NCBI GenBank assembly: GCA_001643675.2 | Contig: LSRY02000057.1 | Location: 460,288-524,287 of the forward strand | Reading direction: 5' to 3' | DNA from: Monocercomonoides exilis | Lineage: Eukaryota > Preaxostyla > Oxymonadida > Polymastigidae | DNA length: 64,000 nucleotides | In this document: positions 62,669-64,000 of the stretch, piece after piece | How the letters are laid out: the number at the start of each line of letters is the position of its first letter | How positions within the stretch are numbered: position 1 is the stretch's first letter | Notes under the pieces: generated by a model | What the model was told of the DNA's origin: nothing | What the model saw: the letters and a program-made list of their open reading frames with translations, nothing else | The model's database searches: none | Program-made: the position numbers and the translations under genes

Positions 62669-64000
62669 AGCAGAATGGAGAGTTGGGGGCAGCCACAGAT
62701 GAATCACTTGAAAAGGAAAAAAGAAAGATAAACGCTGGCATATTTCTCAGAATAAAGAATGATTGGAGATGAACAAAAATTAAATGGTGCACTATTCTTA
62801 ATTTCGTTGGATTTATCCAAACATAAAGCGTTGGACAAAGGCATTTGCAAAAGGCACCATTTAATTTTGATTTATTTAATTATTATTCAAACGCACTTTT
62901 TGTTTTGTTGAGCAAATTACAGAAAAACTTTTTGTTGAAGGAAATTTTGCGTGTGTGAAAAGGCATTTTCCAAAACTTCTCGCTGGTGTTTTCTGGCATT
63001 CGTATCAAAGCAGCAGCTAATGTGTGCAATTATTTTAAACACTGAATTACTTTTTCTCGCTAATATTGTCTAATTGCTTCTTTCAAACATCATTTCAATA
63101 TTCTGGTATGTTGTGTATATGCACTTATTATAATAATCTTTTTGTTTCTCAAAAGATTTGATTGAAGCTTGTTATTTCGAATTTAAAGCTATAATAACAC
63201 CATTTCCAATAAGACTTTTTTTCTTTTGTAAATAATTATTCTCTCATATATCTGCTTTTGTCATTGCCATAGTTTAGTCTGAAAAATGAAATCTCAATAA
63301 TTGCATGCAGTTTCTGCTTAAACTCCTATTTTCTCTCTTGACAATTGCAGATTTTTCGTTTTTCAAAAATGCCCAAAAGTTATTCAAAATCAAAATAAAA
63401 AAAAAATAAAAAATAAAAAAATCAAAAACTTTCAAACAAATTCGAAATATTTGACAATAATCAAAAATAGCAATTAACGTTTATTAAATGGAGATTAGAA
63501 TATTTTGTTCTTGCGATTAAAAAAATTATTAATTCATTATTTATTAACCACATAAAAAATAATTCCAAATGGAAATATTTGTGCTCATAATAGGGCTCAC
63601 TTTTTATGGAGCATTTCCTTTATTGACATTATTTATTTATTTTTTGTCTGTTAATTTCAGAAAAGAATATGACAGCTTTTAGCACATATATAAACATTTC
63701 AGACATATCTTCCACAATTTATCAACAATTTGTTTTGGTAAAGGGTCACTTATTGACTCCTTCTTATTTTGCACAGATAACTTAAAAGTTTTTATTATTT
63801 GATATTTCATATTGATTTTTGAATTTGGGATTGTGCGAATATATGGATGATTGCTTTTGAAATCACATGTTTTCAATCAAATTTTTCGATTTGAAAAATT
63901 ATTGAATATCAATGAACAAACAATGAAAAGTGATAACACCTTTTCGTGATAATTTTATCATGAACAAATCACAATCAATGATTTTGAAACAATTATTATT
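62669..64000. other. AT-rich intergenic region
   Basis: No gene recognised on either strand. It contains a 15-bp inverted repeat close to the end of the preceding gene and an A-rich stretch near 63390-63430. A short minus-strand frame at 63679-63876 has only Lys/Ile/Asn-type composition and is not supported. Confidence 0.65.
62776..62868. repeat. 15-bp inverted repeat forming a possible stem-loop
   Basis: AAAATTAAATGGTGC at 62776-62790 is an exact reverse complement of 62854-62868. The 63-bp loop is AT-rich. It lies about 110 bp after the stop of the beta-helix gene, so it may fall in its 3' end, or be the relic of a small insertion. Confidence 0.6.

Noticed and set aside
63679-63876. 65-codon minus-strand frame near the right edge
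   Set aside because: Lys/Ile/Asn composition typical of AT-rich spacer, no motifs and no splice neighbours.

Overview
The window looks like nuclear DNA of an intron-bearing protist. It has AT-rich spacers, GT-AG introns of mostly 40-230 nt, the standard genetic code (TAA, TAG and TGA all end genes here), very long serine-rich proteins, a DIRS-like tyrosine-recombinase retrotransposon, and a huge beta-helix surface gene ending in a membrane span and a degenerate protein kinase. That mix best fits an oxymonad-type flagellate (Preaxostyla, Monocercomonoides-like). This is inference from gene style; no rRNA or other species marker is present.

Layout. 106-1272 (-): part of a type I phosphodiesterase gene. 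1452-17828 (-): one ten-exon gene for a RalGAP/tuberin-like GTPase activator of about 5,065 residues. 18153-18377 (-): a spliced gene for a 60-residue secreted Cys/Gly peptide. 18378-22016: AT-rich spacer with an interspersed repeat, tandem repeats and an inverted repeat. 22017-24423: a compact cluster of small spliced genes: cyclin Y-like (-), SERF (+), and an AGTRAP-like four-helix membrane protein (-). 24665-36499 (+): a Trf4/TENT4-type non-canonical poly(A) polymerase of about 3,944 residues in one exon. 36500-38924: spacer with a 1.2-kb foldback element. 38925-42311 (+): a five-exon gene for a 1,005-residue protein of unknown family. 42873-43675 (-): remnants of another gene.

43556-49790 holds a decayed DIRS-like retrotransposon (gag-like ORF, RT-RNase H, tyrosine recombinase) with inverted terminal sequence and a GC-rich hairpin cluster near its 3' end. 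50305-62668 (+) is a 12.4-kb beta-helix/pseudokinase gene built of about 1.1-kb modules and broken by at least ten frame changes. 62669-64000 is AT-rich and shows no gene.

Several genes are visible only after splicing. The 25 introns I placed share an unusual donor: 17 start GTNTG and GTTTGC is the commonest hexamer. All spliced models except the cyclin close in frame. The two giant genes contain no frame errors over 27 kb of coding sequence, so the breaks in the 3' part of the window are probably real decay and not uniformly poor sequence. The housekeeping genes suggest small-GTPase control (RalGAP), CDK control (cyclin Y) and nuclear RNA tailing (TENT4), but nothing ties them into one pathway.
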